A stretch of DNA of 64,000 nucleotides from Clonostachys chloroleuca (taxonomy: Eukaryota; Ascomycota; Sordariomycetes; Hypocreales; Bionectriaceae): NCBI GenBank assembly GCA_037952775.1, contig JBANAY010000004.1, forward strand, positions 5,890,001 through 5,954,000, in the 5' to 3' direction. Shown piece by piece: positions 1-11,322 of this stretch (its first letter is position 1; every line of letters begins with the position of its first letter). The notes beneath the pieces are model-generated. The model was given only the letters and a program-made list of their open reading frames with translations. It made no database searches and had not been told where the DNA came from. Made by a program: the position numbers and the translations under genes.

Positions 1-1390
1 GCTTGTAAATGGATTACGGTTAGGTTTTTCAGCCCGTTCATGACTCTCGAATCTCATAACCACACATATAATTTTTTTTCTTGTTCACTGATAGTACATT
101 TCAAATATATCCTCAAAGGCGCTAAATACGGGCCGCCGGGAGGAATCTGAAAGATTTGACAAGCATTGTATCATTTTCTCTCTGTGCGAGGCCGGCATTG
201 GGCATGCATGAAGAAAACGAATATGGCAGGCATCGGATCACCCGGTTGAACCATGGATGCTTATCCTAATAATAGCATAGCCTACAGCGTTCACTCTGCA
301 CGGGGCCCCTCATCGTAATTAGCTGCCTGTTGTGGGCTCTCTTGCGATGGGCATCATTGCAGGCAATTCTCAAGTGATGCGCGCGCGCTGCATGTGGCGG
401 GTAGCGTTTGCGGCACAATTGAGGCAGGCATACGGGTCGCAGGCAATCCAAGACTCCAGAGATGAAGTTTCAAAAAGTTTTCAATCGCCATGTATTTCTT
501 GGCACAGGCGGAAAGTAACAGGGCCGGGGAGTGTTGTGGTGGGAGAATCTCGCCATTCTTCGCGCGCGGTGTGAAAATGAACCGTGGACGAGGGTATATG
601 TTTCATCAATTGATAGCATAGATACCATGGCCGTGCATAAGAGACGAATTTTTCCCTCTGGAAGAATGGATTGAACAACGCCCTGTTTTATTCTCCTGGT
701 TCATGCGCAGTAAACATCGCTCGGCTACGGAGCTTGAAGTGCACTGACGATTCGGTGATAATTGGGCCCAGTTAGCACGCACCCTGAGTTAATAAACCCC
801 ATCAATTCATGCCTGATGCTTTGGACTGGTGAATCAGATTTACCTAGTGAGTCAGTCGGTCTGGATGTAGGCCAAGGAGTCCAAAGGCTGAGGTCATGTT
901 GGTGCACTGGGCATGTCCTTGCCAGCCATGCCCTTTGCTCGTACAGGGCAAAGGCCGGGGGACTGCTGTGATCAATTAATGCTTGCCACCGCTGACAAGG
1001 TTTGCAGGGAGACTGGTGCTGACCCAGCACACGACGGAGGATGCTGATGACTAGAACAATTACTGCACCGCCAGCATGAGTCTTGTGGGCCGCCACAGGG
1101 ACTCCTCCGTCTGGAGAAGGGAACACCACATGCGTTGCTGGGGCTTCCAGAAGGCGAACTGGGAGGCTCTGAAACAGGTTTGGGATCTGGCACTCTGATT
1201 TGTCCATGTCTCTGGCTTGATCGGCCCCCATGAGAGGCGGATGTCGAGGGCGTTGATCCGGTCCGGGCCCCATTCTGCTGCAACCTGGCAGCGTGCTGAT
1301 ATATCTAAGCTCGCCTGCCCTCCCTCTCTGAGGCGGTACTTGGCATACCAATATTCTGTGAATAATTGAGTGTCCGGTGAGAGCGCAAAG
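1..1390. other. Leading intergenic stretch, no supported gene
   Basis: This stretch has ordinary base composition. Short open frames occur on both strands (for example minus strand 725-1428), but none shows a recognisable motif, a signal peptide or a convincing exon pattern. The minus-strand frame ending near 1428 also runs antisense over the likely start of the next gene. I see nothing I can name here. A promoter for the gene starting near 1391 should lie in its right half. Confidence 0.4.
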
Positions 1391-4116
1391 ATGCAGGCCA
1401 TCTTGTCTACCGTCTCGACTGCGATCATTCCGTCGACTCCTGCAGAGCCTCGTGCAGCCCCCGGGTGGGGTTATGAGTGCTATCCAGGGACGCTGTGCGT
1501 CTTCCCTCGCTGCAGGCTGTGTTGCTACAAGTTCGAGGAGGGTGATGATGCTATCATAGGTATGCCTCCAAAGTTCCAGTCCCTCCCCCTTGGAGGAACT
1601 CCCTACTGATCGAACCCCCAGTCACATCGGATTATCGACTGTCGGCCCCCTTCCAGTACTGGTTCGATGAGCGACACTTCGACGAAGAGCTGAATCGACC
1701 CATCTGGTGCTGCTCGGCAGCATTTGGATGGATCCGAGCCGACGAACGAGCCATCGCCTGCCACAAGAACTGCACCGACATGTTCAGCCACCTGCAGCCA
1801 TCGGTCGCCTTCGAGGCATTTATTCGACAGCAGGACACCCTGGCCAGCATGGTCGACGCCGGCGACGAGAACTTTTCCGGTCTGACGGTAGACGACGCGT
1901 CTTTCAAGAACAACCTCCACCGACTCCACGAGTCGACGGTGCGGGCCACCATCGACGAGACCTCCCCGGCGGAGAACCCAGCGGCTGGACCGGCGGGCGA
2001 GATGACAGAACCAGAGATGATGAAGAGACCAGAAGGCCGACTGCTGACGTCCAGCATCTACTGGTACGAGCCGCCCGGCGAGGCTGAGGACACGCGACGA
2101 CTCGAGCGCACCAAGAGGCTCCTCGCGCCCGCGCTGAAAAAGGCCATGGACGCGAAGGATCGCCTTCCGCTCGACATCTGGACAAAGATCGCTGGGGATC
2201 TGGTGCACGAATACGCCATCTGCAGCCTGCTCAATCTCGAATACACGGGCAACTCGCAAGTGAGCCTTGCCGATAATATCTACGCGACCTACGTCACCAT
2301 CGACGGCCGCAGATACGTCTCGCGCCTCACAAACTCGCCTGGAGCGAACAACAAACTCGTAATTAATGTCAAGCACAGGTCGCCTCATGACGGACTGTAC
2401 ATAATGGAGGACCACCTCGGAATACGCAAAGTCCACATCTCCCAGAACCCGCCCAAGTACGACGATCCAAAGGACCGCACTACCTGGTGGCGTGTTTATC
2501 CCATCGGCACGTACGACGGGATGCTCGAGTTTAGCTCGGATGTGAGTCGTCTTCCCTTTATTACTATATTTTTGTATATACTGACAGCTCGCAGGGCATC
2601 AAACTCCAGAAGGTTCTCTGCGACAATCTGTTCAAGAACTGCTCATGGTCGGAACCTCTTTCTCCAATGGAGCTCGCTGACATGTCCTTCCTTTACGTGG
2701 ACTGGGAGATGCCTGTCTCGAGATTGTTGCCAGTCACCCTCAACGAAGACGACTGCACGGGATACTCCATCTGCTGGACGTGGTCAGCTACTCAGAGGAA
2801 GAAGGGCGCCGTGCTCCAGATCCACGCCCACAGACCTGGCGAGAGCCTCGACTTCTACAATGACACTGTCCACGACGACGAGAAGTTGTTCTGGACCTAC
2901 GTCCCTCTGAACAACGGAGAGCGCGTCAATGAACTGTGGAGGAACCGGGGCCGTGGTTATTTTGACATTACTTTTGCGGTAAGATATCCTTCTCCCAATG
3001 CAGCCTGCATGATAGCGTACTAACTCGAGTTGATAGTTCCGAACCTCGCTGGGACGAACTCTGTTCGTCGGACCATATAGTGACGACTCCGAGTTCCATC
3101 GCAACGGTTGGAGTTGTGTTGTCAAGCCCTCTCGGACAGAACCTGACCGCATCTGGGTCGATTATCTCACCGCCGACGGCGATACCGTCACTCGCATCGT
3201 TGGGCCCAGGCGCAAGCAAGAACCGGATGGACTGCCACCCGTCCATGCCACTTTCGCTCCGGCTCCCTCTTTCCAGTCTGTCCACTCCGGACCAGACACT
3301 CTATTCTACTCTGCCGCTTCTCTTGATGAGGTGAAGGAGATTGTCCCTTGCAGGATGAACAACAGCCCCATTTCCCGAATCACCGGCTTGCTCTTCCGCT
3401 ACCAGAATGGCTTTGAGGCCACGGTTGGTAGCTTCCGCCTTGACTGTGCCGGTGAGCCCATCAACACCACCGAGTCCTGGGGTCTCTTCCTGGGCATCAG
3501 CAAGGTGAATGGTGTCCGCTACGTCGGCGAAGTGTCTGTCCTCCCCGCTGAGGACCAAGACGGCCTCTGGTGGGAGGTCTACCCGTGGCGCGGAAGCATC
3601 GTGTGGTGGTTCAACAGGATGGAGTCCGCCATCCACCACAGTGATGAAGACATCATCATCAAGCCAAACCCTGAGATTGGTGAGGCCTATAAGCTGGAGA
3701 TTGAGAACCTCGGCCACGGCAGGTCGTACTCTGCCCAGAGGAACTCGATGAGAAACTCGATGAGAAACTCGATGAGGAGCTCGATGAGGAACTCCATCCC
3801 AGTTGAGGCGCTGAAACCAGTGCAGGAGATCGTCATACCAATCCAGGCCGATACCATTCTTGAAGATGACCAGATCTCTGAATATACCAGCGAGATTGGC
3901 GATGACTGCCCAGAGTTCGACCTGAGGTCTTCCGACGACGACTCCTCAGAGTACAACTCCGACCTCTGCAGCGACGCCGGCTCCGACGCCGGCGCAGAGC
4001 ATTACAACTTCCCGGTGACCGAGGAGCTTGTCAAGGGGGATGCTGATGTTGCCAAGGAGTACCAGATTGGCGACTTCGACTGGCTCAGCCAGGATAATCG
4101 ACTCACCCTTTCATGA
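1391..4116 (+). CDS. Large F-box-like fungal protein, four exons
   Basis: The predicted protein has about 850 residues. Exons are 1391-1559, 1622-2541, 2595-2978 and 3037-4116, and all junctions are GT-AG and keep the frame. CTGAC (2581) and CTAAC (near 3020) branch-point-like motifs sit in introns 2 and 3. The N-terminus has a cysteine pair (CRLCCYKFEEGDD) followed by W-C-C and H-x2-C motifs. An F-box-like segment (LPLDIWTKIAGDL) lies near residues 238-250. Beyond it come conserved-looking blocks such as EDHLGIR and WWRVYP. The C-terminus holds a tandem N-S-M-R repeat and then a serine/acid-rich tail. If it is a true F-box protein, it would recruit targets to an SCF ubiquitin ligase (inference). 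The first exon and the start at 1391 are the least certain parts; an additional upstream exon is possible. Another protein of similar layout lies at 49857-52854. Confidence 0.62.
3742..3795 (+). repeat. 12-bp in-frame tandem repeat
   Basis: About four and a half copies of a 12-bp unit (consensus aactcgatgaga) lie inside the last exon of the F-box-like gene. They encode repeated N-S-M-R. Because the unit is a multiple of three, copy-number change keeps the frame. Confidence 0.9.
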
Positions 4117-4582
4117 GATAGCATTTTTTGGAGTTCAAGCGATGTAGCATTTTAGGACATAAGATACCATCTGCCTTTTTTCATTTCTTTTGTTCTTCAC
4201 TTCTACTAGACCTATTATTTAGATATTATTACATGAATTCTACGATTTGGAACCGTGTTTCTCCTTTGCCCTGGGCATTTAAGTGTCGCATCATATCCCC
4301 AACCCAAATGAGCCAAGTGTTGGATTGCATCACCTTGCCAATAGTGTCTTGTAGTGCATGCAAACGGTGAGTGTGACTGGCCACACCCTCCGTCAATGAC
4401 AGTCTGGTGTGATAATCCCCTGCAAGCATTGATACCCCCTGCTTCGCGATACGACCGACACGACGACGACGACCACCCTTGCTAAGATTGGTGCAAGCGA
4501 TATGCATCCAATATGAGCATCACCCAACGCAGAGTCGTCAATACTACCTCTATACCACGAGGCTGTTCCAGCTAGCGATGTG

Positions 4583-4590
4583 TATATAAA
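4583..4590 (+). promoter_or_regulatory. TATA-like element
   Basis: The motif tatataaa lies about 95 bp upstream of the ATG at 4680. The spacing suits a fungal core promoter for the alpha/beta hydrolase gene. Confidence 0.5.
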
Positions 4591-4679
4591 TATCCCCAAC
4601 CGGACGGTCGATTTTTCTCCTTCATTTAATCATCATATTACGCAGAAGCTCTTTATACAACTTTCTTTCGCTTCTTATC

Positions 4680-5606
4680 ATGACTTCCCACAAGCCCTCT
4701 ACCATTGCTCTTCCAGATGGCCGCACCTTGTCATACGCCACGTACGGCTCGTCCCTTGCAAGCTCATCTCACATCCCCATTTTCTACTTCCACGGCTTCC
4801 CTTCCTCTAGGATCGAGGGCGCACTCTGGGACGACACGGCCAAGACTCTGGACGTACCGCTGATCGCAATGGACCGTCCAGGCATGGGCCATTCCACCCT
4901 CCAACAGGACCGCAAACTTCTCGACTGGCCTGATGACGTGCTGGCCCTGGCAGACCACCTTGACATTAAAGAATTCGGCGTGTTGGGTGTATCCGGCGGC
5001 GGGCCTTATGCCCTGGCATGCTTGAGCGCCATCCCGGAGGAGAGGATCAAGATCGCAGCGACAGTGTGCGGCGTGTACCCATTGAACCTCGGCGCTCAGG
5101 GGATACTGTTTCTAAGCAGAGCGCTCTTCTGGGGAGGGAAATGGCTCCCGCGCGTGACTGCCGCCGTCGTGGATCATCAGGTTGGCCAGAGGGCGAGAGA
5201 CCTGGACCACCCGGAACGGTTTGCGGCCAAGATCAAGCAGCAAATGGTTGCTTCGGGGCCAAAGGTGGATAAGGATCTCTTGGGCGCGAAGCTGGAGGAT
5301 CCCGCTTGGGCTGATACGCTTGTCGAAGCGTTACGGCAGAGCCAGAGAGAGTCGGGATGGGGAACCTCGATCGACGCGGGCATTCTCGGCAGTGATTGGG
5401 GATTTCCTCTGACCCAGGTGGATGGCAAAAGACTTATGATGTGGCATGGCGTCCTTGATGAAAATTCTAGTGTAAGAATGGCCGACCAAGCGGCAGAGTT
5501 GATACATCCAGCCGCTTATCACCGACTGGAAGAAGAAGGCCATGCGAGTCTGGGCTATGGGCGAATGGCAGAGGTACTAAGTTCGCTCCTTGTAAAGTCG
5601 AAGTAG
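4680..5606 (+). CDS. Alpha/beta hydrolase
   Basis: The protein is 308 residues in a single exon and belongs to the alpha/beta hydrolase fold (AB hydrolase-1 type). The oxyanion-loop motif HGFPSSR is at residues 38-44. The nucleophile elbow G-V-S-G-G-G places the catalytic serine at about residue 105. The likely acid is D260 (GVLDENSS) and the likely histidine is H288 (EEEGHAS). No signal peptide is visible, so a cytosolic enzyme is likely. The ATG at 4680 follows a TATA-like box and a pyrimidine-rich leader, which supports this start. Family members hydrolyse esters, epoxides or C-C bonds; the substrate cannot be read from the sequence. It has no obvious pathway partner beside it. Confidence 0.93.
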   Translation: MTSHKPSTIALPDGRTLSYATYGSSLASSSHIPIFYFHGFPSSRIEGALWDDTAKTLDVPLIAMDRPGMGHSTLQQDRKLLDWPDDVLALADHLDIKEFGVLGVSGGGPYALACLSAIPEERIKIAATVCGVYPLNLGAQGILFLSRALFWGGKWLPRVTAAVVDHQVGQRARDLDHPERFAAKIKQQMVASGPKVDKDLLGAKLEDPAWADTLVEALRQSQRESGWGTSIDAGILGSDWGFPLTQVDGKRLMMWHGVLDENSSVRMADQAAELIHPAAYHRLEEEGHASLGYGRMAEVLSSLLVKSK

Positions 5607-6609
5607 GCAAGGAGCTACTGTGATTGTACCTTGGAAGAATGAAACCATAATGGTAGTATGTGCACGGATTTCACCCCCAATTAGCATCTTATAATCAGGG
5701 CTAATATACACGCAATGTGTTAGAGAGGCTTACGAACAGCCGACGACCTTCGCCTCCTTTAAGCGGTAGAAAGGCTGGGATCAACGCTGGCAACACGAAA
5801 GGAGGGCGCAAGTAAGTCACTTATTCAGTAGGTCTTCGTTTCCAATAACACAGAGGTTCAAGCACTGAATGTTGATGGGCGAGGAGAGTTTGGTAAATTT
5901 ATGATGGGATTAATGAATGGTGAACATATTGTACTCTTCCCTGTGTTCTGTCTAGTGGTTACTTGGGGGTTTCTTCTATCCTTTTGTAAAGATTTCCTAG
6001 GTATATCACAAAAGTCTCAAAAAGACACATCAAATACCATGATGCATTTTAGAGAAAATAGTGGCAGTGATAGCTATACGTCGCCGAAAGACAATCTATG
6101 CTATGGGGTCTACCATATAGTGATAAATTTCCAAGTCTCAGACCATCTGTGTACTTGAGTAAAAGACCTCCAGTTCCTCAATAGCGCTCACAATCGCTTC
6201 CTAGATATATATATATCCCTCTCATGATCGTCTAGCTCGGCCATGGCCTAGGTAGCTAGCCTAGTATCCTTCTGCAAAACGGAATAGCATGTTCGGGAGA
6301 TCCTTAGGTGGGGTTGCCCGAGAGCTCTGGCAACTACAAACTCAACTTCAGTCCATCGAAACTTTACGGAGTTTGGAAATCAACAGTGTGCAAAGCCTTT
6401 GGGTAATCGAAGTATTTTGAATCTATATAGTGACCACCAGGGATTTTCTGTATCTTGTGTTCTCAGTATGTTGAGTACTCTAGCTCTCCATGGCAAGCCG
6501 GGAAAACGGCGCCCTCGTCGCCACGCCACTCCAGCACTGGCCACATATCACCCCCCGCCTCTTCACACATGCAAAGCCAACCTGCTCTAGGTAGTGGCGA
6601 AGGACTCAT
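5607..6609. other. Intergenic region
   Basis: This is the 3' flank of the hydrolase and of the convergent secreted-peptide gene. Short open frames here show no recognisable product. A run of alternating TA near 6205 and small palindromes (CCATGG, CCTAGG, GCTAGC) near 6240-6265 are visible; I assign them no function. Confidence 0.5.
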
Positions 6610-6996
6610 TTACATGTCGCAAGTGCATTTAGCTCCATCTCGCTTCTTCTTGCAATCAGTACGACTACAAACCCTAAATTTCCCCTTTGGGAACTCCTCC
6701 TTGCACTCCTTCGCAAAGCAAACACCTTTGTGGGCCTAAGAGTCCTGAAGTTAGTAAAAGCATCATGGAAGTTACACTGGAGTTGCTGGACTTACCTCGT
6801 AAGTCTTCGGCCTAGAGATAGCGCTGCCGCGCTTCTCCATGATGTAGTTGTCGCGAGCCTCGATGTATTCGGCGCGGGCCTGGAGGAACTCAGCCTTGCG
6901 AGCGGCGAGATCTACAGACTCATCGGCCTCGTAGAAGGAGGCCGAGGCAAAAGAGCCAAGGGCAAAGAGAGAAACAAGGGTCTTGGTGAAATGCAT
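6610..6996 (-). CDS. Small secreted cysteine-rich peptide precursor (Kex2-type)
   Basis: Two exons, 6796-6996 and 6610-6735, encode 108 residues. The 60-bp intron has GTAAG at its donor, a CTAAC branch-like motif and a TAG acceptor. A nearer AG would put a stop directly in frame, so the acceptor at 6736 is favoured. Residues 1-19 look like a signal peptide (LVSLFALGSFASA). An acidic/alanine-rich propeptide follows and ends in M-E-K-R (residues 53-56), a Kex2-like dibasic site. The putative mature peptide of about 52 residues is basic and has six cysteines (73, 78, 90, 95, 104, 106), enough for three disulfides. This is the layout of secreted fungal effectors, antimicrobial peptides and signalling peptides. 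I cannot name the family or assign an activity. A possible TATA element lies near 7125-7133. Confidence 0.8.
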
Positions 6997-9089
6997 TTTG
7001 ACAATGGTAAATTAACTTGAAAAGTGTAGTAGTCGGAAGGTAGGATGCGGAAGAGAGTTAAAATGGCTGAATAAGAATGGACTGGTGTGAGAGACGATGC
7101 AATTGTTCTGCCGTTGACTGCTTCCTTATATCATTGAATGTTCCCGTTAGATTTGCTTAATAGTTCTAATTTAAAATCCATCGTTTCTTGGGTTTCCAGG
7201 TCAAAGCTGCTGGGTAAATACACACTGCTTATGGACGCAGGGTTCTTTGGAGGATCGTCACGACTTGAGAGCAGTCCAGCCGCCTGACGCTAGCCTGTGG
7301 CAATTACCAGACGGACATGATGGCTTCATTTCGAGCGAGCCCCAAGGAGCAATCTCCCTATCAGATTACTATTTTAGGCGAAACAATTTTTGCAGGATTG
7401 GCTGACCGACAAGTTGCACAGGCCAGCAGGATATTCTGCTGACTTGGCGATTTTGCCAACTATAAAATTGCCCGATGGGGGAGGATTCTGCGCCTCCGCC
7501 TGTAGTGCTTACGGAAGAGAGTGACAAACTGTCGCAGAAAGAAATTAACTAGGGAACCCTTTCGTCGGTAGCATATATATGGAGTTTTCCGTGTGGGGGT
7601 AGTGAATGCAAACCGGCCGATTTTGCATTGCATAGATATTGAGATGGCGCTTCATAGCGGTACGGAAAGCGTCTCGTTATGCATCTACGGACCAGCTCGA
7701 CAAAGAAACTGCCTGGATGAAGGAATATTCGGCCTGACCGCACATCTCCTACCCCGGTGCGCGTGTACAGAGGGATTGACTCGCGAGTTCAAGGTATCCT
7801 GTTCCCCACGAGTAATTGCCGGGCTTGGGTCTCAGCTCATGAATATCGAACGGGGATATCCGTTTGATCAACTGAGGTTGAAGTAAGAGCCGTGACTGAA
7901 TGGGGAAGGTCGGCAATAACGAATGCTTATTTGCCGGTGTTGGTAAGCGGCAATATCTACCGGGCCAGGTTTAGTTGAACCAGGATCAACGCAAAATCAT
8001 GACACACTGGGGGAACAAATCCCGGTTCGTTACTGGCCTGGTCGACCAGCTTACTGCGATGCGGCCGAACAAAGTCTCAGGTGTTGGGGCTCTCACATCG
8101 GCCAACTTCCCTGCCATTTGATCCCAGAGCAATCCTGTTTTGAATGGCCGCTGTTAATAAACCAAGGTAATGGTACTATCTGCTTCTCTAGATGGATCGA
8201 AGAAGTTCCATTACCGCTAGCCTGCTTATTCTTCCCCTTTCCCGCGTTATTTGTGAGCCAGTGCGCGTGGCATTGGGCCAGAGGAAATTCGGACAAAATC
8301 ATCTCTCTCTCTCGGCCTACTCGGTTGCATTTCATACACAAGCGCAACTAGAGATTAAGTTGAAAAGGGACCTTGCAGAGTCCCCTTAGAAACAGCCCTG
8401 CTGAAATCATCAAGTTGGCTCGAGGGTGTCCATAACACTGTTTAAAATGGTAGCGCTACGAGCTAAGCTTTAGCAAATCGGACGGTGATGTTTTGACTGG
8501 GGGCTATTTTGGGGTTGGGCGGTTGGAAGGTCCCTGCTGAACTCTTAGCCACGTGAGAACAGGAGCAACAATGCGGATAGTGTTGCTAATCCTGGCGCTA
8601 TTTATTCTGCAAGATCATCAAAGTTTCTCCGATATTGGTTACAAGCGGCTGGCTATTGGACCCGAGGGTATGGTCCTGGGAATATGTACAGCTGCGTCAT
8701 ATGTATGTACTCCCCCAATCCTTCAGTCATCCCTCTCTTTCCAATATGCCAAGCGGCGTGCTTCTATTTTTGTCATTGGCTTTTTCTAAATCAGAAGGTA
8801 TTCGCGTGTTCACCTTTTGCAGATTATTTCCCTTCAGCAGGTTCATATGGGCTACAATTATCGACCCGCTAGCTACAACGCAGCACAGGAACATTGCCTC
8901 CTACTACAATCATTCTGTTCGAAATAAGGACTAATAGCAGAAAGTGTGTTGTTGATCTATATAATCACCAGCGCGTGGGTCAGAACTGTATTGAATTTAG
9001 AAACAAGCACGCACTTCCCACCTTGGGCTGTCGAAATTGTGTTCAACGAGACTAGCCACGTGATAGACACAAAATAAATGGCTCTCAAA
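6997..9089. other. Intergenic region, about 2 kb
   Basis: The left end holds the promoter of the secreted-peptide gene: a TATAAG-like motif on the minus strand is near 7125-7133, about 130 bp upstream of its ATG. The rest contains only short frames (such as 7593-7886 and 8118-8389, +) without motifs. I see no gene, tRNA or clear repeat. Confidence 0.5.
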
Positions 9090-9863
9090 CTAATGATGAA
9101 CCCTTTTTGTGCCACGGACTACCGCAAAGACCGGCCTCTGCCGCCAAAGCTCCCAGAAACTCGGATCATTTTGCATAGCCTCAGCCTTCTCGTGTGGCAT
9201 GATCTGAATGTCCTTCAGGCCGTACTTTTCATGCAGTTCAAACGAACCTGAGCGGCTTATATCTAATGATGTACCCTGGAAGTCCCAAGGGTCGTCCGCG
9301 TGGACGATGGTGGTATATGTGAAACCTCCAGGGACAGGCTTAGGATTCCGCATGGAGACTCCGTACTTTTCATCGCTTGCGGCTGGTCCGTGTAGGTCGG
9401 CAACACGTACGCCGACAAAGATGCCGCCAGGCTTTAGGTATTTGGAGATATTCTGCCACATTCCTTCAAGAATTTCAATCTCGGAAGCATGGTCAAAAAT
9501 CCAATTAGCCATGACTATATCATACTCCTTATCGAGAGGAAGATGATTCATCGGTTTGGCAACATTGGCCTCATAGCAACGGATGCGGTCTTTGCGACCG
9601 ATTGATTCCTCCACGTCTTGAGCGACTTTGAGCATTTCCGATGATAAGTCGACTATATCCACACGACTTGCACCGAGCTCAATTGCTTCGCGTGCATGAA
9701 GGCCGGCGCCGCCACCCAAGTCTAACGCGATCAGTCCTGAAGCATCACCAAGAGCCATCTTGATGAGCTGAGACTCCAGCGTGATCGATGGTACATGGCT
9801 AGCATCGTTATAAGATTTGGCGGACTTATTGTAGTCCTGTTTAATTTGTTCTGCAGAAGACAT
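9090..9863 (-). CDS. Class I SAM-dependent methyltransferase
   Basis: The enzyme transfers a methyl group from S-adenosylmethionine to an unidentified acceptor. From the preferred ATG at 9863 it is 257 residues. Motif I (ALDLGGGAG) is at residues 46-54, an acidic post-I strand follows (VDIVDLSSEM), and YDIVMANWIFDH fits motif IV. LKPGGIFVGV matches the common LKPGG turn after motif IV. The frame stays open upstream to an ATG at 9977, but a TATA-like box (about 9935-9944) falls inside that extension, so the extension is probably 5' untranslated. Related fungal enzymes occur in primary and secondary metabolism. No biosynthetic core gene is adjacent, so a secondary-metabolite role is not supported here. 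Confidence 0.88.
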   Translation of the reverse strand: MSSAEQIKQDYNKSAKSYNDASHVPSITLESQLIKMALGDASGLIALDLGGGAGLHAREAIELGASRVDIVDLSSEMLKVAQDVEESIGRKDRIRCYEANVAKPMNHLPLDKEYDIVMANWIFDHASEIEILEGMWQNISKYLKPGGIFVGVRVADLHGPAASDEKYGVSMRNPKPVPGGFTYTTIVHADDPWDFQGTSLDISRSGSFELHEKYGLKDIQIMPHEKAEAMQNDPSFWELWRQRPVFAVVRGTKRVHH

Positions 9864-9934
9864 GATGAAAAGAGTAGGCTGATCTGGATACTTGCCAACG
9901 CTATGAGGCCAATACTTGAGGAAGTCTAAGGGAG

Positions 9935-9944
9935 AATATATAAG
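9935..9944 (-). promoter_or_regulatory. TATA-like element of the methyltransferase gene
   Basis: A TATATA-type motif on the minus strand lies about 75 bp upstream of the ATG at 9863. Its position argues for that start rather than the in-frame ATG at 9977. Confidence 0.45.
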
Positions 9945-10478
9945 TTTTGGCTTGGATACAAACTGCAATTCTTTCATGATAAGGCCCTTAAATGAGGGGT
10001 TTTCAGGCTTTCATGCAACTCCGGTGAATGGCTAGAACATGCATAATGTACGTACACCTGCCAGCAGTTGATAGGTGTGCTGAGAGAACATGGTTGCATA
10101 AACTGCATCAATTAATCACTTGGTGTTTCATCAACAGCTCAATACGCCGTTTTAATAGAACTATATCGCATGATTTCCAAAAGAGAGCATATGCAAACCC
10201 ATGTACAATGAAATGACTTGCTTCTCTAGACGAGCTTAATGCATGGAGTGGATAGAACAACGCTATTGTGGAACACTCTTGATACTACCCCAACGATGGA
10301 TAATGCAGAATGTTATGATGGTCACCCCAAGCAAGTCAAGAAGCGGGGGAGTGGAAGTGGGCTTTTCATTGCGGCGTAAGACGTAGCATGCAATGTAGCA
10401 TTGAAGAATTGCATTGAAAAGGTTTGTTATCGTAAGGATAATAATGATTGATTCGACACGTTCCTTGCCAAGAAGGTC

Positions 10479-11227
10479 CTATGTCCACACAGCCGGTCCA
10501 GGGTATGGGTACGCTCCATTCTCGGCGTAAATGTTGAATGTGAGGCCAGCATCACTCTTAGAATAGGCACCAGGGAAAGCTACTAGGCTCGTGGGCGTGC
10601 TTGTTCCGCTTCCAGTCACTTGCAGCTGAGCGCAAGCAATGTAAAATTGAGGAGCGCCAGCGATATGCAGACCGATGTGCTCTGCGCGGAGGAGATAATT
10701 GCCGGGCTTGAGCTTAGACGGAATGGTCGTGTAGAATTCAGTCATCTCCGTTTCAAAGGGTGGGTAGGAGCCGACTTTATTCCCGTACTGGTCTATCTTG
10801 AACCAAACATTCCCACTATGTGCCCATGAGTTGACGTCTTGGCCATCGGGGACTCGAGCCATGTAGAATATAAGAGGCCCTGGGTGGCCCATGCTGTTGC
10901 TTGAGACGAACCCAATTCTGGACCCTGCAGCGACGGTTTGGACGGCGGATGCGGCACGGCCGGTTTTTTCAAAGCAACCCATCAGGCTAGAGGTAACATC
11001 TTCAATAGGGTATGCGTTGGGGTTGTTTTGAGTGTCCCGGATGTATTGCCAGTCGCTTGATTTAACCCCATTTACAATAGTGTTGGGGAAGAAGTCTGCA
11101 CAACAAGAGTATTGGTGAAAGAGTTAGTTGATTTGCTCGCTTATCAGTAAGCCAATTGGAACTTTTCAATCTTACAGTGACCAAATGTGGGAGTCGCCAG
11201 AAGCAGCAACAGTTTCAGATTCATCAT
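10479..11227 (-). CDS. AA9 lytic polysaccharide monooxygenase
   Basis: Two exons, 11176-11227 and 10479-11095, encode 222 residues. The 80-bp intron (11096-11175) splits the codon just after the histidine. Residues 1-16 are a hydrophobic signal peptide, so the mature enzyme begins H17-Y-F-F-P, giving the N-terminal histidine of the copper histidine brace. The second copper ligand is H88 in GHPGP. H157 (RAEHIGLH), Q167 and the axial Y169 (QFYIAC) match the AA9 active site. C58 and C172 fit the usual disulfide. AA9 enzymes oxidatively cleave cellulose or related beta-glucans outside the cell. No cellulose-binding module or linker follows, so this is a single-domain form. All key residues are present, so it should be active. 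A TATA-like box is near 11314-11322. Confidence 0.95.
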
Positions 11228-11313
11228 GTTGAATAATATGTCGTGAGAAAACTAAGTCGAGTAGGTCCTTGAGCGCATATCCAATGCCGACGGTCCAGAG
11301 CCGGGAATTGGCG

Positions 11314-11322
11314 GTATATAAG
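11314..11322 (-). promoter_or_regulatory. TATA-like element of the AA9 gene
   Basis: A TTATATACC-type motif on the minus strand lies about 90 bp upstream of the ATG at 11227. I see no clear carbon-catabolite or cellulase-regulator site that I would assign by eye. Confidence 0.45.

Noticed and set aside
725..1428. Overlapping minus-strand frames of 122 and 208 codons
   Set aside because: No recognisable motif, no exon logic, and they run antisense into the likely first exon of the F-box-like gene.
1603..2436. 277-codon minus-strand frame
   Set aside because: Lies antisense to the well-supported F-box-like exon 2; composition shadow.
7593..7886. 97-codon plus-strand frame
   Set aside because: Isolated in non-coding DNA, with no motif, signal peptide or conserved-looking block.
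9864..9977. N-terminal extension of the methyltransferase
   Set aside because: Contains a TATA-like box and lies outside the usual domain length; more likely promoter and leader.
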